A DNA stretch of 64,000 nt from Gymnorhina tibicen (taxonomy: Eukaryota > Chordata > Aves > Passeriformes > Artamidae). Under the pieces are notes generated by a model. It was not told the DNA's origin. It saw only the letters and a program-made list of their open reading frames with translations, and did not search any database. Of the stretch, positions 1 to 64,000 are shown piece by piece. Position 1 is the first letter of the stretch. Each line of letters starts with the position of its first letter. The DNA is taken from positions 1 to 64,000 of the forward strand of contig VXAZ01006320.1 in assembly GCA_013399875.1 (NCBI GenBank), written 5' to 3'. Both the position numbers and the translations under genes were made by a program.

Positions 1-1010
1 TGGTCAACAGCTCAGAGTCCCAGGGGGCATCAGTGACCAGTGGTGTCCTTCAGGGGTCTGTACTGGGACCAGTGCTATTTAAAGTCTTCATTAATGACAC
101 AGACAAAAGGATCAAGTTTGCAGATAATGCCAAGCTGAGTGGTGCTCTTGACTCACCTGAAGGATGGGATGCCATCCACAGGGATCTGGCCAGGCTTGAG
201 AAGTGGGCACATGGAAATCTCATGAGGTTTAACACGACCAAGTGCAAGGTGCTGCACCTGGGTTGGGCCAACCCCTATTACCAACACAAACTGGGGGATG
301 AAGGGATCAAGAGCAGTCCTGCCAAGGACTCGGGGGTACACATGGATGAGAGGCTGGACATGACCCAGCAATGTGCATTCACAGCCCAGAAAGCCAATCA
401 AGCATCAAAAGATGAGTGAAAGCATCAAAAGCAGCATGGCCAGCAGGGTGAGGGAGGGGATTCTCCCCCTCTGCTCTGCTGAGACCCCACCTGCAGTGCT
501 GCATCCAGCTCTGGGGTCCTCTGCACAAAAAGGACATGGACCTGTTGGAGCAAGTCCAGAGGAGGCCACCAAAATTATTAAAGAGATGGAGTACCTCTCC
601 TGTGAGGAAATGCTGAGAGAATTAGGATTGTTCAGTCTGGAAAAGAAAAGGCTTCAAAGTTACCTAATTGCAGCCTCCTGCTATCTTAAGGGAACATACA
701 GGCAAGATGGGACAAGACTATTTACAAGAGCATGTAGTGACAGCACAAGGGGGAATGGGTTCAAACTGAAAGACAGTAGTTTTAGATTATGTATTAGGAA
801 AAAATTCTTTACTGTGAGGGTGGTGAGGCACTGGAATAGGTTGCCCAGGGAAGTTGTGGATGCCTCATCCCTGGAAGTGTTCAAGGCCAGTTTGGATGGG
901 ACTCTGGGCAACCTGGTCTAGTGGAAGGTGTCCCTGGCCCAGAGCAGGGGTATTGAAACTAGATGATCTTCAAGGTCCTCTTCCAACCCAAACCATTCTA
1001 TGATTCTGTG
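1..1010 (+). mobile_element. CR1 LINE fragment, 3' part of reverse-transcriptase ORF to 3' end
   Basis: Translation of 33-419 and 373-921 gives CR1 ORF2 reverse-transcriptase and C-terminal sequence ([43 protein letters not shown], then [24 protein letters not shown]). The two pieces lie in different frames with missing stretches between them, and the usual FADD catalytic motif reads FADN, so it is a dead copy. It ends with the typical CR1 tail (ccaaaccattctatgattct, then gtg) at about 1010. Its 5' part lies outside the window. It sits just beyond the 3' end of L3MBTL2, in the opposite orientation. Confidence 0.93.
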
Positions 1011-1548
1011 AAAAAAGGTCTCACTTCTTCAGGGGGCATCATCATCTCTTTTTGCTTCTTCACCTCTTTCCACTCTTCCTGTCCTGATTTTCTTGGGGTT
1101 CGCAGTGCTTAGACTGGAGAGCACAGCACCAAAGTCCTAGGGGAACAGCTCCTTTCCTGACACATCCTGCACTCATCATGTTGGACAGCAGCTTGTCACC
1201 TCCAGCCACAGCCAAGAACTCAAACTGCCCTTTTGTGCTCTGGCAGCCTCATTCCCTCTTTAGAACTCCTGCTCCAAAAGGTGCCTTCAAAATCAGGCAT
1301 GCACAACTGCAGCAGCAACCCTTGTAATGCTCCTCAGCATGCCTGCAGTCTTTCTGCTGTTTCCCAGGGCTTAATATTACAAGTCTGGGGGAAATTTTCC
1401 TGCACACCAGGAAAGCAGAGTGGTGATGCTTCAGGGTGGTCTGCTTTAAAAAAGGAAGGCCCTTTTGGTCCTCTGCTTCCCTTTGCCAGGACCTTCCCTA
1501 AAGAGCCACAAGGTGAAGCTACTGTGGGCAGCTGGGGGATGCTCCAGA
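1011..1548 (-). other. L3MBTL2: Probable L3MBTL2 3' UTR / downstream flank
   Basis: This stretch follows the L3MBTL2 stop codon on the minus strand. It holds no convincing reading frame. I see no AATAAA or ATTAAA on the minus strand between the stop and the CR1, nor inside the CR1 to base 1, so the real 3' end is undetermined: it may use a variant signal or lie outside the window. Confidence 0.5.
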
Positions 1549-18389
<16,841 letters not shown>

Positions 18390-18666
18390 CGCTCCCAGGA
18401 CGCCGCCAGCCCGCCTCATGCGCGTGGAGAGCGTCCCCCGTCAGCTATGCGCCTGATTGGCGAGAGCAGCAGAAAGGACAGCAAATCAGCGGGGAGCTTG
18501 TTCCCGCCGCACTGCCCGCGGGGCACGACGGGACCTGTAGTTCTTTTCCCGCGGCCGTGGTGCCTCGCGGCGGTCCCGCCCAGGGACGGGGAGAGGCCGA
18601 GCCTCGCTGCCACCGCCTCCCCGGCTCCATTCCTACTTGTAGTTCGGGATTAGCCCTCTCGCTCCC

Positions 18667-19285
18667 AGAATGGCTTGGGTTGGACGGTACTTGAAAGATC
18701 TTCCAGTTCGAACCCCCTGCGGTGGGCAGGGTCACCTTTCACTAGGCCAGGTTGCTCAGGGCCCCGTCCAGCCTGGCCTTGAATACTCCCAGGGATGGTG
18801 ATGCCTTAGGTTTTAGCTTTTATATTTTGCAAATTCTGTATTCTCTGTATTCCTAGTGTGTAACTTTGAACTGTCTTGCAGCCTGTTAGCTGCTGTCCTC
18901 TCATGCTAAGATAGACATAACAAAGCCTCTCCGAGCTTGCTCTTCAAGGACACTCAGACTGTCCTAGGCCCAAAATGTGTAAACCAGCATCTTGAGAAGG
19001 GGGGCAAGTTGGGGGGGCAGTTACCTTATTAGCTGAAGTTTAATTGGCAAATTTATGCTGATATGCAAATGGACCAAACCCATAACAGTGGGAAGAACTT
19101 GNTCAATCTGTCCTTTTTCAGTCTAAAACCATTGCCCCTTGTCCTGTTACCACCTGCTCATATAAAAAGTCCATCTCCCTCCTTTTTATAATCCTCCTCC
19201 AGGTACTGGAAGGCTGCAGTGAGGTTTGCCCAGAGCCTTCTCTTCTCCAGGCTGAACAACCCCAGCTCTATCAGCCTGTCAAGAA
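18667..19285 (-). mobile_element. CR1 LINE 3' fragment, interrupted by an LTR
   Basis: The plus strand reads as the reverse complement of a CR1 tail (agaatggcttgggttgga, ccagcctggccttgaatact) to about 18798 and resumes at about 19088 (ttcagtctaaaaccattgcc, cttctccaggctgaacaacc). The gap holds an LTR-like insert. Its 3' end lies only about 280 bp from the L3MBTL2 ATG, at the edge of the CpG-rich region. Confidence 0.88.
18799..19087 (+). mobile_element. LTR-like insert nested in the CR1
   Basis: Begins TGATGCCTTAGGTTTTAGCT, the same family start as the element at 13760-14223 (opposite strand), and interrupts a recognisable CR1. The right end is uncertain (near ccataaca at 19080-19087), and the single undetermined base at 19102 lies just past it. 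No coding content. Confidence 0.6.
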
Positions 19286-20619
19286 GTTTATGTAAAGGTA
19301 AGTCCCTGGAGTCTATTTTCCACCCTACCCCTTTTATTTTGTTATCACCATCACTGTGTTGATGTTGTAGGAAAAAAAAATAATAAAATAGGCTGTACTG
19401 TACATTCCTAGTCTGCACAGGCTTTGTAGTGAGTGGCTGAACAAATAACATGTGAAGCACAACTGTACAGTCTTAGCTGCAGGTGGGAGTAAAGCAGCGT
19501 GGAAAATGTTCATTCCAAAGGCTTACCTTACAGATACACATAGATTGCTCTTCCAGACAATCCAAAGGCTCTAAGGGGAGGCTACAGCCTGTTGATCTAA
19601 ATACAAAGGAGTGTCACTATCAGTGTGAAACACATCGAGACTCTGGGGTAGGGGTCACAGCCTAATTACAGAGGGACAGTGGCAGGGAGCTGGCAAAGCC
19701 AGCCTGCAACTTGATGAGCAAATTTCCATAGCATCAGGGATCCTCTACATTCAGGTTTTCCAAACAATCTTCAAGCAATGTTAAAAATAGAAAATTGCTT
19801 TAAAATAATATAGTTACTAATGAAATAAATAGTAAAGACTGTTACTCCCCTGCAAATACTGCAAATACTGCTAGACATTGCACGGCATGGCACACAGCAA
19901 AGCTGTTTCCAGAAAAGACACAATACAAAGTTAAAGACTCATTCAGTCTTTCCACTGCAATAATCTTTCATGGAACACATAATGAGCTATAGCTCCTGTG
20001 CATTCCCTGCTCCCTTCCTAGAGTGGAACAAGCAGCACTGCTCCCTTAGGTCACACAGAGGCTGGCTCAAGGCTTCTTGAAGGCTTAAGCAAAACCAAGT
20101 TCTGTGTTGACACAGAACGAGCTTAAAGGCAGTCCCCATCCCATGGCTGTTCATTTTTCATTGCAGTTCTAAATAAGCCTTTTCAATAAATAGTAGTATT
20201 TAAATAAATTAATTTTAATGTGAGTCAAGCTCAATTTGATTAAGGAATACTTATATTCTTTTCAATAATAAAAACTCTGTTATGTTACATTAATCATAGT
20301 AGTTCTGTAAAGCCAACTCCTTTCTTTAGAGAGGGAACAGCACTGACAATCTCAGGTAACTAAACCCCAAAACTTAGATTAGACTTCACTTTTCCCATCT
20401 CCTTCCCTACTGCTGTTCTGGGCTTGGTCTCTGTTTTGATGTCATCTGCAATAAAATTTTTAGAAAGATCAGTATCAAAGGGCTGCTGTCAGGTGAAATG
20501 ACAGAAGGAGTCCCGGCTGCAATGGGAGGGATTATTGCTGCAGGACGGGGCCAGGCTGCTTCCTCAGGCACTCATCTCCAACATGTGCAGCTTTTGTACT
20601 TCAGCATCTGCTCTATCCC
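19286..20619. other. Intergenic, nothing recognised
   Basis: AT-rich single-copy-looking sequence with no supported gene, RNA or repeat. Confidence 0.6.
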
Positions 20620-20959
20620 TCATTGCCACAACTTCCTTGAGGATCCTTGGCTCACTGGCTCTTTGTGCTTGTCTATGGGGACTGTCTTCTCAGCCATGCT
20701 CTGGGATGCAGAGCTCATGTCCCCAGGCTTCATAAATGCATCTGCTGCTTCTCCAGAGCCTCCTTTTTTAGTTTCCTGCTCTGTTATTTCAAAGAGCTCA
20801 TGAGAATCCTGGTGCTCCAGGATAAAAAGTGGCTTTTTTTTCACTTCCAGCACTAAGTGGCAGCCATTCTGGTTACAGGACTTCCAAACTCTTGTGTGCA
20901 GTGGGAAGAGGCACCTGGCTTTTGTAACACTCCTCCTAGCTGACACTGTGAAAAACCAA
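20620..20959 (-). other. Unidentified exon-like open frame
   Basis: On the minus strand a good acceptor (gttttttggtttttcacag, before 20948) leads into an open frame ending in TGA at 20620. It includes CNQNGCHLVLEVKKKPLFIL, then EHQDSHELFEITEQETKK and KTVPIDKHKEPVSQGSSRKL. Its composition looks protein-like, but I do not recognise it. The frame stays open upstream to a Met at 21009, and a separate frame at 20985-21176 has a hydrophobic start (MVKSVCQRLSRICFLLLFLL). No clear upstream exon or poly(A) signal was found. It may be a terminal exon of an unknown gene, a relic, or chance. Confidence 0.2.
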
Positions 20960-21179
20960 AAAACACTGAAGGGTTTAATTTCTGTCATGAGGATTGGGAA
21001 GAGAACCATTTTGATGAAAAAATATTTATAGACATGTAAGCCTTGGCTATACGTTCATGATATTGTCTTTGAAAAAGGGAAGTAAGGTAGATGAGCTTGG
21101 AAAACCAACAAGCAAACAGAAGGAATAATAAAAGAAAACATATTCTGCTTAACCTTTGGCAGACTGATTTTACCAAGGT

Positions 21180-23619
21180 AACTGTGAAATGAAGAGAGGC
21201 ATGTCCTGCACTCTGTAAGAACAGGCAACAGCCTCCTTGCAGGTGGGAGATTTGAGCAGTTGCTGTTTCCTAGATCTCTCTCATGGGCTGAGGAGCTTAC
21301 AGAAAACCCTTGTCAGATCATCCTTAGTGTTACATTGATGTTCTTCTGCATTTACAGCAACTTGTCACTAAGTAACACTGTACAATAGACATAGTAATTG
21401 AACAGTTTGTGTGGTGAATAATCCAGCCCCAGACCCAACAGGCAACCCAGTTAAGGGCACAAGTACTAAGTTAGCCTGTCCTTCCTTGCTATTTTACTAC
21501 CACATTAGATTTGCCAATATATGTCAACACAACTCTACATACAAATACTAATAATACAGTAAATAATTTTTGTCCAGATTTAAATAAACCCAAACCAAAC
21601 CAAAACCCCAAAAAGCAACTACACCCAGTTCCAAGGCTATCCTGACAAGGAGAGGGAAGAGTTAACTGCCTGGGAGGTAAATCTCAGTTTGAAGTGCTTA
21701 TCCCATCCCAGACCCCGAAAAAATCTAGCTTTTGAGAGCTGAGCTCTGCTGCCTCTCGATCCCTCTGCAAGCTTTTCAGGGAAGACGTGGGGCACCACCA
21801 TGTCCTGCCAGGTCGCCTTCCCCAGCAGAAAGGGCAGCCTGGACCAGTAAGTCCAGCTAAGAGCAGAAGATGAGATGTTACACCATCCACAAGGCCTGAC
21901 ACATAATGTGCAGTTTACTAACATGGAAATCCCTTTACGTATCCTTTCCCGAGTCCCAGTTAAGGGCTCTCTCTCACTGTTTGTGGTGACATTGGAGAAT
22001 TGGACCCACGTGACAGAAAAAAGGCTTGAAATCCTTCAATACAAGCTCAGACTGAGATAACAGCAGGCAAACAGAAGAGCACCTGAGGTTTTGTCATGCT
22101 TCAGGCTGCCCTGGCTTTCCATCGACAGGCCTGGTGAGATATCCACTCCTTTGGTTCCCAAACCTTTGGTCACCAGGGCATCCTACTGGGAGATCATTTC
22201 AGTGCCACACTGGTGTGGAATAACACAGACAATGAAAAGCGAAAGTGAAGAGGCAGCAAAACAAAATGAGACTCCTTGCTTTTCAGGGCAACAGAAGCTC
22301 TGCACTTGCAGCCAGAGGAGCAGGGTTGGCAAAGAGCTTTCTTCTGGTAATGATACTGTCACTGCCTTTCAATTCCTGCTATTGCCCTGGGGACTGCAGG
22401 GGCATGAGGAGAAGCAAAATACCCACTGAGAGTGCTTGTGGTTGCATCCCACATAGCTCTGTGCTCCCAAGATATGCCAGAGCCTGCCACCACCCAGCAC
22501 ACCTGGGGAAAACCAGTCTGAGCTGTGCCAACTTCACCAGGAGCTAAGAAGGGCTTCAAAGATGACTGTGGGAGATGGTGCCAACAGTAATTTCTCCACC
22601 CTCCCCAAATCCACCACACTCCCTACAATAGGGAGAGTAGACTGGAGCCATGGCTGATTGCCCATCAGCTACCCACAGCACCAGTCATGGAACAGGTTTC
22701 CCTTCCAAACATCCAATATCCCCTGCTGGAGAGTTGAAACCAAGACCCTGTTCTAAGGGAGCGTGACTGAGGCAGCTTGAGCAAATCATCAAAATGTTTC
22801 TAAACAAAATGCCAGATCACAGTTGGGCAGGCAAATGCTGATGCACATGCCACACCTGCAAGGCTGACAGAGCAGCTCAGTGGCTTTCTAGCCATGATAC
22901 AAGCACAGATGCTGCTGCAGTCCCTGTAGATGGGGCTTGTTGTGCTCTCACACTTTCAGGGGCCAGGCTAGGCTCTGTCTCAGGCCGGGTCTATGGCACA
23001 CAGTCTGCTTTGACAAGCTGAGGGAAAACTGGCAGATACCCCAGGATTGTATTGTAGGAAGGCAGCTGCTGGGAGGGTTTGTAAAAACAAACATTCCCCA
23101 GCCAGAGCACCCTGTGACTGTGGCTGATGAGGTAGGAAGCCTCATCACACGCTTAGGCAGAACTGGTCATTAGGAGCAGACTCTTCTGCTGTCTTTCACC
23201 ACAGGATCTGCTCCAGACTGTCCAGAGCAGCTGGGCTGGAGTCCTTGAGTTTGGCTGAAACTGGAAGCAGCAAAATCAAGGACATGGTTTCTGCAAAAAG
23301 ACCATCTTGGAAACAGGAGGTGGAGTTTCTTTCAGAGAAACTGTGTATCATACACTGGAAAAAGCTAGGAAAAAATGAAACAGAAGTTGGAATGGCTGTC
23401 ACTGTCTTATCATCTATCTCAGCCTTGTCATGGTGCTGCCACTGCCTGTAAGAGGCCACAAACTCTGCATTACGTGAGGCTATGTCAAGTTTGCCTGGGC
23501 TTGTCTTGGCCTGCCAGGAGCTGCTGTAGCTCATTTTACTGTCACAACAGTTGTCTAATGACCAGGTGACTGCTACCAACATTGTCCTGGGTTTTGTGCA
23601 ATCATCTGGTGTTTGGGCT
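21180..23619. other. Intergenic, nothing recognised
   Basis: Short frames on both strands, none with recognisable protein features. A small aaccaaaccaaaacccc run lies at about 21588-21612. Confidence 0.6.
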
Positions 23620-23906
23620 ATCCAGTACAAGAGAGACTGGGCATAGTGAATCCAGCACGGTGATGAGAAGATTGGAGCATCTGTCAGATGGGGAGAGGCT
23701 GAGAGAGCTGGGACTTAGCCATGCATAGAGACACCTTGCGGGGGACACGGGGCTGCAGACTATACAGAGAGGCCATGGCATCTCCTTCCTGGAGACACTG
23801 AGCTGGACATGCCATCTGCTTTAGGTGACTCTACTTTGAGAAGAGAGGTGGATAGATGATCTTCAGAGGTGCCTACCCACCTCAGCTGTTCTGTCCTTCT
23901 GTAATA
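23620..23906 (+). mobile_element. CR1 LINE 3' fragment
   Basis: Reads as worn CR1 (ccagtacaagagagactggg, gagaggctgagagagctggg, tagatgatcttcagaggtgc), the C-terminal coding part running to the tail. Confidence 0.8.
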
Positions 23907-24188
23907 ATAAGAGGCTCTGTGTAGAACAGAGTATCTACAATGACAGTGTTAGAATTAAAATAAATGAATAAATAAATGCATCAGCATAGACACACAGAGT
24001 CACAGATGATACTGCAGGCCCAGGCTATGAGCAACTCACCAATGGCTGAGTCATCAGTTTTAGGAGTAACGAAGAATGAGTATGCAACATATGTAAAACA
24101 CTCCATAAACAGTAAATTGGGACATAATGAGAAACAAGGAACCAGGAAAGAGCAAGGTGTAATTTTTACAAACAGGTGTCCCCAAGAC

Positions 24189-24540
24189 TGAGGGATGAAC
24201 CATAAATATTACACTCCTTCCCATGACAAACTCATTGCAAGCCCTCCCCATCTGTGACTTCAGTCGTTGACCCTAGGATTCAAAGGAACATTGGAAGGTC
24301 AGGCATTAGAAAGTTTACATCACTGAACTACACGTTATTTGAGTATAACCATTAGCATCGTTGTAACTGGACAATCAGTATCTTATTGGATTGCTAGAAC
24401 TTTGGGTGTGAGTTCTTTTTGCTGGTCCAAGAGTCTAATAAATAGGAGTGAAACAACCTACTCTAACTTGAATGCAACTGAATGGCAAGAGCGATAAAGA
24501 TGACACCCTAATTTTTTTGTCATCCTGAAATCCTCCCACT
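24189..24540 (+). mobile_element. LTR-like element, probable solo LTR
   Basis: Starts near TGAGGGATGAACC and has a promoter-like and poly(A)-like organisation: attggattgctagaactttg, ggtccaagagtctaataaat (an AATAAA), then gcgataaagatgacacccta and a T run. This matches the U3-R-U5 layout of a retroviral LTR. The borders and family are uncertain, and no gag, pol or env frame follows. Confidence 0.5.
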
Positions 24541-25500
24541 ACTTGAAACAGCCATAGTAGTTCACCAGATGGTGGGTTCTGGTTCTCCAGGAGAACCAGG
24601 GAAAGGAGAAGTGAAGGGATGTCAGGAAAAGAAACCCTATGCAAATTTAAGACTATTGATCATCCACACCACCTCAAAAACTGAACTTTGCTCAGAGTCA
24701 GCACCTACAAAGAGGGACAGAGCAGCTGTGCTGTCACATAGAATGCATCATGGCATCTTTTAAGCAAGCCTCTGTGTTGGCTGTTGAAGTTGGAAGATCT
24801 GTAGTGTGCTCTGCAAGGTCCCAGGGCTTCCCCACTTCAGATGCTTTGATGCGGGTCAGGACAAATTCTAACCACATTTTGAATACTAACTCAGCAGCAC
24901 AAATGAAAACTGTTTGCACTAAGAGCATACAAGTCAGAAGGCTGGGCACAATTTTCACTTCACTAGCCTGTATGTGGTCAGAAGGAATTTTATTTATGCT
25001 CCATCCTGAGAAGTCCCCCAAGGCTGAAAGTAAAACTAGGCTTTGCTTGGTGGCAGGGAAGGAAGAGGAAAGCTTACTGTGGAGAGCACAAATCTAAACA
25101 ATCCCAGGCTGCTGCCCTGGCATTCAACACATGGGGGTTTTTCGCTTTCTGCTCTCCTTTAGGGCAGGTCAGAAGCAGTCCCTCCCCACGCAGGCAGGGT
25201 AATTGTGGGCTTGGTGCAGAGCTGGTCTGCGCCATGCAGGGGTGAGCGATACGAGGATTAGCCAAGGGCTAATCAAAGCCCAGGGCTGCTTGCCTTAAGC
25301 CTGCCACAAACTTTCCACCATCTTGCTGAAGGCTTGCTACCAACCCCCTTTTTTAAATACAAGATTCATTGTCCTACTTGTGTTTATATCCAAACATCAA
25401 GCATTGTACTCCTGCTTTTGAAGACTTCTAACATCCATTCACATTGTAATACACCCTTACTTTTGTTTGGCACTTGGTTGAACTTCCCATCGATCCATGT
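24541..25500. other. Intergenic, nothing recognised
   Basis: Overlapping frames of 80-115 codons occur on both strands (24734-25097) but show no family features. Confidence 0.5.
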
Positions 25501-25529
25501 TTGCCCCCTCCATCATCTTCCACCAGCTT

Positions 25530-25990
25530 GCTCGCGTTTTTTGTCTGGGATCTGCGGATACACCGATGCTCCCAACACAGCCGGCATTACATAGACATCG
25601 TGCTCTGGTCACATCCTTGGTTCCATCTGGGTCTTCCAGGTGCATAATGCCCTGGTGGTGAGTTACTCCCTAGGCAGCCAGCACTGTATGCACGTGCACA
25701 CCATGAGGCTGGATTTTGGAAAGCCCTCAATGAACCAGCCACGTCCATCACAAGCAGCCCGAGCACAACGCACGAAGTGACTGGATTAACTCCACGTGAG
25801 CGCAGCTGGCAGCAGCGCACAACTGAGGTCACTGCCCGCGTGCTCCATGGCGACAGCACTTCTGTTCAGGAATGCCCCTGCATCCGGCAGGGCACCAGAT
25901 GTGACACGGGGTGACTGGGCACCCACGCACCATCCTGGTGCAGCGCCTGCCTGCGGGACATCCACACAAGCTTACCTCGTGCTCCCATTT
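25530..25990. other. GC-raised intergenic patch
   Basis: CpG-containing words (ctcgcg, tgcggat, cagccgg, cccgcgtg, tggcgac) are clearly denser here than in the flanks. It lies 0.4-0.9 kb downstream of the EP300 3' end. No gene is recognised; it could be a distal regulatory element or an old retro-sequence. Confidence 0.3.
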
Positions 25991-26404
25991 CAGTGCCAAA
26001 AGGCGCACAATATACTCCAAGTGAAATAGGATCTTTTAATATCACATATCCAAACAAATAGCTCTCATTTCAAAATGCAAAATAGGTCCTTTGAAGATCA
26101 GCTGCTCCCAGGCTGTGTGAGCAGGGCAGGGCACAGCTGACTGGCACAACTGTCGAGGTCAGACCTCGTTTCTTTGGTAAGATACATGCCGGGAACAACG
26201 CGAATGCAGAGTTGTACCAAAAGAGTCCATGTAGAAGACTAATTATTACTCCACATCCCTTATTAGAGATTTGCATTTTAAAACAGTCATATACATTAAA
26301 TAGCTCTCCGATGTCTAAATAGCAAACATTTGAAGTAGCACATATTCTGCTACCCCCACCATTTTAAGAACAAGCAACACATGTGGGAGAGAAGGGAAAC
26401 ATTA

Positions 26405-27585
26405 AAAACAGGCTGTCTGTCTCACACAGTTTATTTAACAATAGGTAATAAGAAATCAATTTTAACAGTCTATACAGTGATCGAAAGTTCTTATTTATAA
26501 GTAACCAACTTTAATTGCATGATATACAACATTTGAGGGTTTTTTGCTTTCTATTTTCAAGTTTTACAGAAAGTGGAAGAGGGTGGGAAAGGGGCACGGG
26601 AGAGAGAAAGCAAGCATAAAGAAGAAACCCCAGGGACTTTTTCTCAGGTTGAAATAATCCCATTGGAATTGTTTCTTACCCTCTTTTTTATGTTTTTTTT
26701 TCCTTTGTTAGATGTAAAAATAACGAAAAAAATTCTTTCAAGAAAACAGAAACCACAATATATATACTACATCCATTTGGCAGCTGCCCCTGTGTATTTG
26801 CAAAAATGTTGTCTTCTCTCTACATGTACAAATTACTTTAATACTTGAAGTTTTTTTTTAAGCTCAGACTCTTGTATAGAAAATTCTTGGAGGACAAAAG
26901 TAGACTTCAGGAGGGGACTGAGTTATTTAATATTTTTACATTTTTCAAAGAATTGACATATTTCCAACCAAAGAGGAAAAGATTGGTATTTATTTTTATA
27001 TATATATATTTATATATGTAATGTATTTTTAAAGCAACATTAACCCCTTTTGTCCTCCGGTTTTAGGAAAAGGTTCTCCTGTGTTTTTCTGTTGTTCTGT
27101 TTTTTGTGGTGGTTTTTTGCAGTGACATGAAGAAAAACCAGAATAGGGAAAATGTTTACCATCTGCCTCAGTAAATAATAACTATCAATATTACATATTT
27201 TCATTAATTTAAAAAAAAATAAAACCTATTGGAGGCATGAGCAGGGCATCCTTTGGTGAATAACCAAAAGACCACCTTCCTCCCCCGACCTCCCCAATGC
27301 ACACGAGGAAAAAAAAAGCCAAGAAAAAGGACTGGTTATGATTCCAGCCATAACAAAAATATATTCTTTGTACTCTACTGTCCCTCAGGTTCGTTGTCGG
27401 TTTGTTTTTAAAACCACAAACTACTGCTGCAGAGTTCAGATGTGTTCCAGGGAAAAATGTCGTTTTAGCTAAGAAAGATTCAAAAAAATTTGTCTTCAGT
27501 ACAAAAAGTCTTGCGAAAATAAGTTTTTTTTATTTTCTTTGTTTTTTTAATTTTTTTTTTTTGCTCCCAAAATGCTACAACGTGT
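26405..27585 (-). other. EP300: EP300 3' UTR
   Basis: Follows the EP300 TAG. It is AT-rich with a dense A/T tract directly after the stop (27523-27562) and an AT run at about 26985-27025. An AATAAA lies at 26430-26435 (minus), about 20 bases before the assumed cleavage point. The length of about 1.2 kb is like the human 3' UTR. Confidence 0.75.
26430..26435 (-). terminator. EP300: EP300 poly(A) signal AATAAA
   Basis: Minus-strand AATAAACTGTGTGAG; the last canonical hexamer that I see downstream of EP300 exon 31. A further AATAAA near 26990 could serve a shorter form. Confidence 0.65.
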
Positions 27586-63792
<36,207 letters not shown>

Positions 63793-64000
63793 CTAGGAAT
63801 TAAAATGGTAAAATGCTCAAGTAAGATGGTTTAAGTTCACAATGTAAAAGGCAAATTTATACTTCAGAGAAGCAAGAGTGATCACAGCCATGAGCCAGCT
63901 GCAATGTAATGCTCCCCCTGCTCCTTCATGTTCACAAGTTTACCCATCACACAACATTAACTCCTCAACTAGACAGTTCCTGTAAACACAACAAAGCCAA

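Noticed and set aside
373..921. 182-codon frame as a host gene
   Set aside because: It is the CR1 ORF2 C-terminal region.
24734..25097. Overlapping frames of 95 and 115 codons on opposite strands
   Set aside because: No motif, no splice support and no family resemblance; probably chance.
24541..25100. Internal retroviral genes after the 24189 LTR-like element
   Set aside because: No gag, pol or env motifs could be found, so a solo LTR is the simpler reading.

Overview
The window is nuclear DNA from a bird, most likely a songbird. CR1 LINE fragments with the typical CR1 3' end recur through it, and it has LTR-type elements and compact vertebrate introns. Two multi-exon genes lie head to tail on the minus strand, in the order known from human 22q13: EP300, then L3MBTL2. 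I rebuilt both by hand from homology, reading frame and GT/AG splice sites. All exon joins keep frame and all 44 introns that I bounded are GT-AG.

Layout. 1-1010: truncated CR1 (+). 1549-18389 (minus): complete L3MBTL2, 17 coding exons, 716 codons plus stop, with a CpG-rich promoter/first exon at about 18200-18640. 18667-26400: intergenic, about 7.8 kb, holding a CR1 split by an LTR, a second CR1, a second LTR-like element, one unidentified open frame with a good acceptor (20620-20959) and a GC-raised patch. 26405-63792 (minus): EP300 from its 3' UTR through exons 31 to 3 (2196 codons plus stop). Exons 1 and 2, with the start codon and promoter, lie beyond base 64000.

Function. Both products are nuclear chromatin regulators with opposite usual effects. 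EP300 is a lysine acetyltransferase and coactivator; TAZ1, KIX, bromodomain, RING/PHD, HAT, ZZ, TAZ2 and NCBD are all visible. L3MBTL2 is a four-MBT-repeat, FCS-finger member of the non-canonical Polycomb complex PRC1.6 and mostly represses. Their neighbourhood is conserved synteny, not an operon.

Introns not mentioned separately (including EP300 introns of 1-2.5 kb at 32045-34130, 38110-39542, 39611-40662, 44474-46894, 47778-48997, 51859-52917, 56691-59155 and 61466-63615) contain no further gene, RNA or mobile element that I recognise. There is no bacterial-style system, CRISPR array or tRNA. The points I would check first are a CpG-dense patch with a near-consensus CTCF motif beside EP300 exon 27, the apparent loss of one of the two CRD1 SUMO acceptor sites in EP300, and the orphan exon-like frame at 20.6-21.0 kb.
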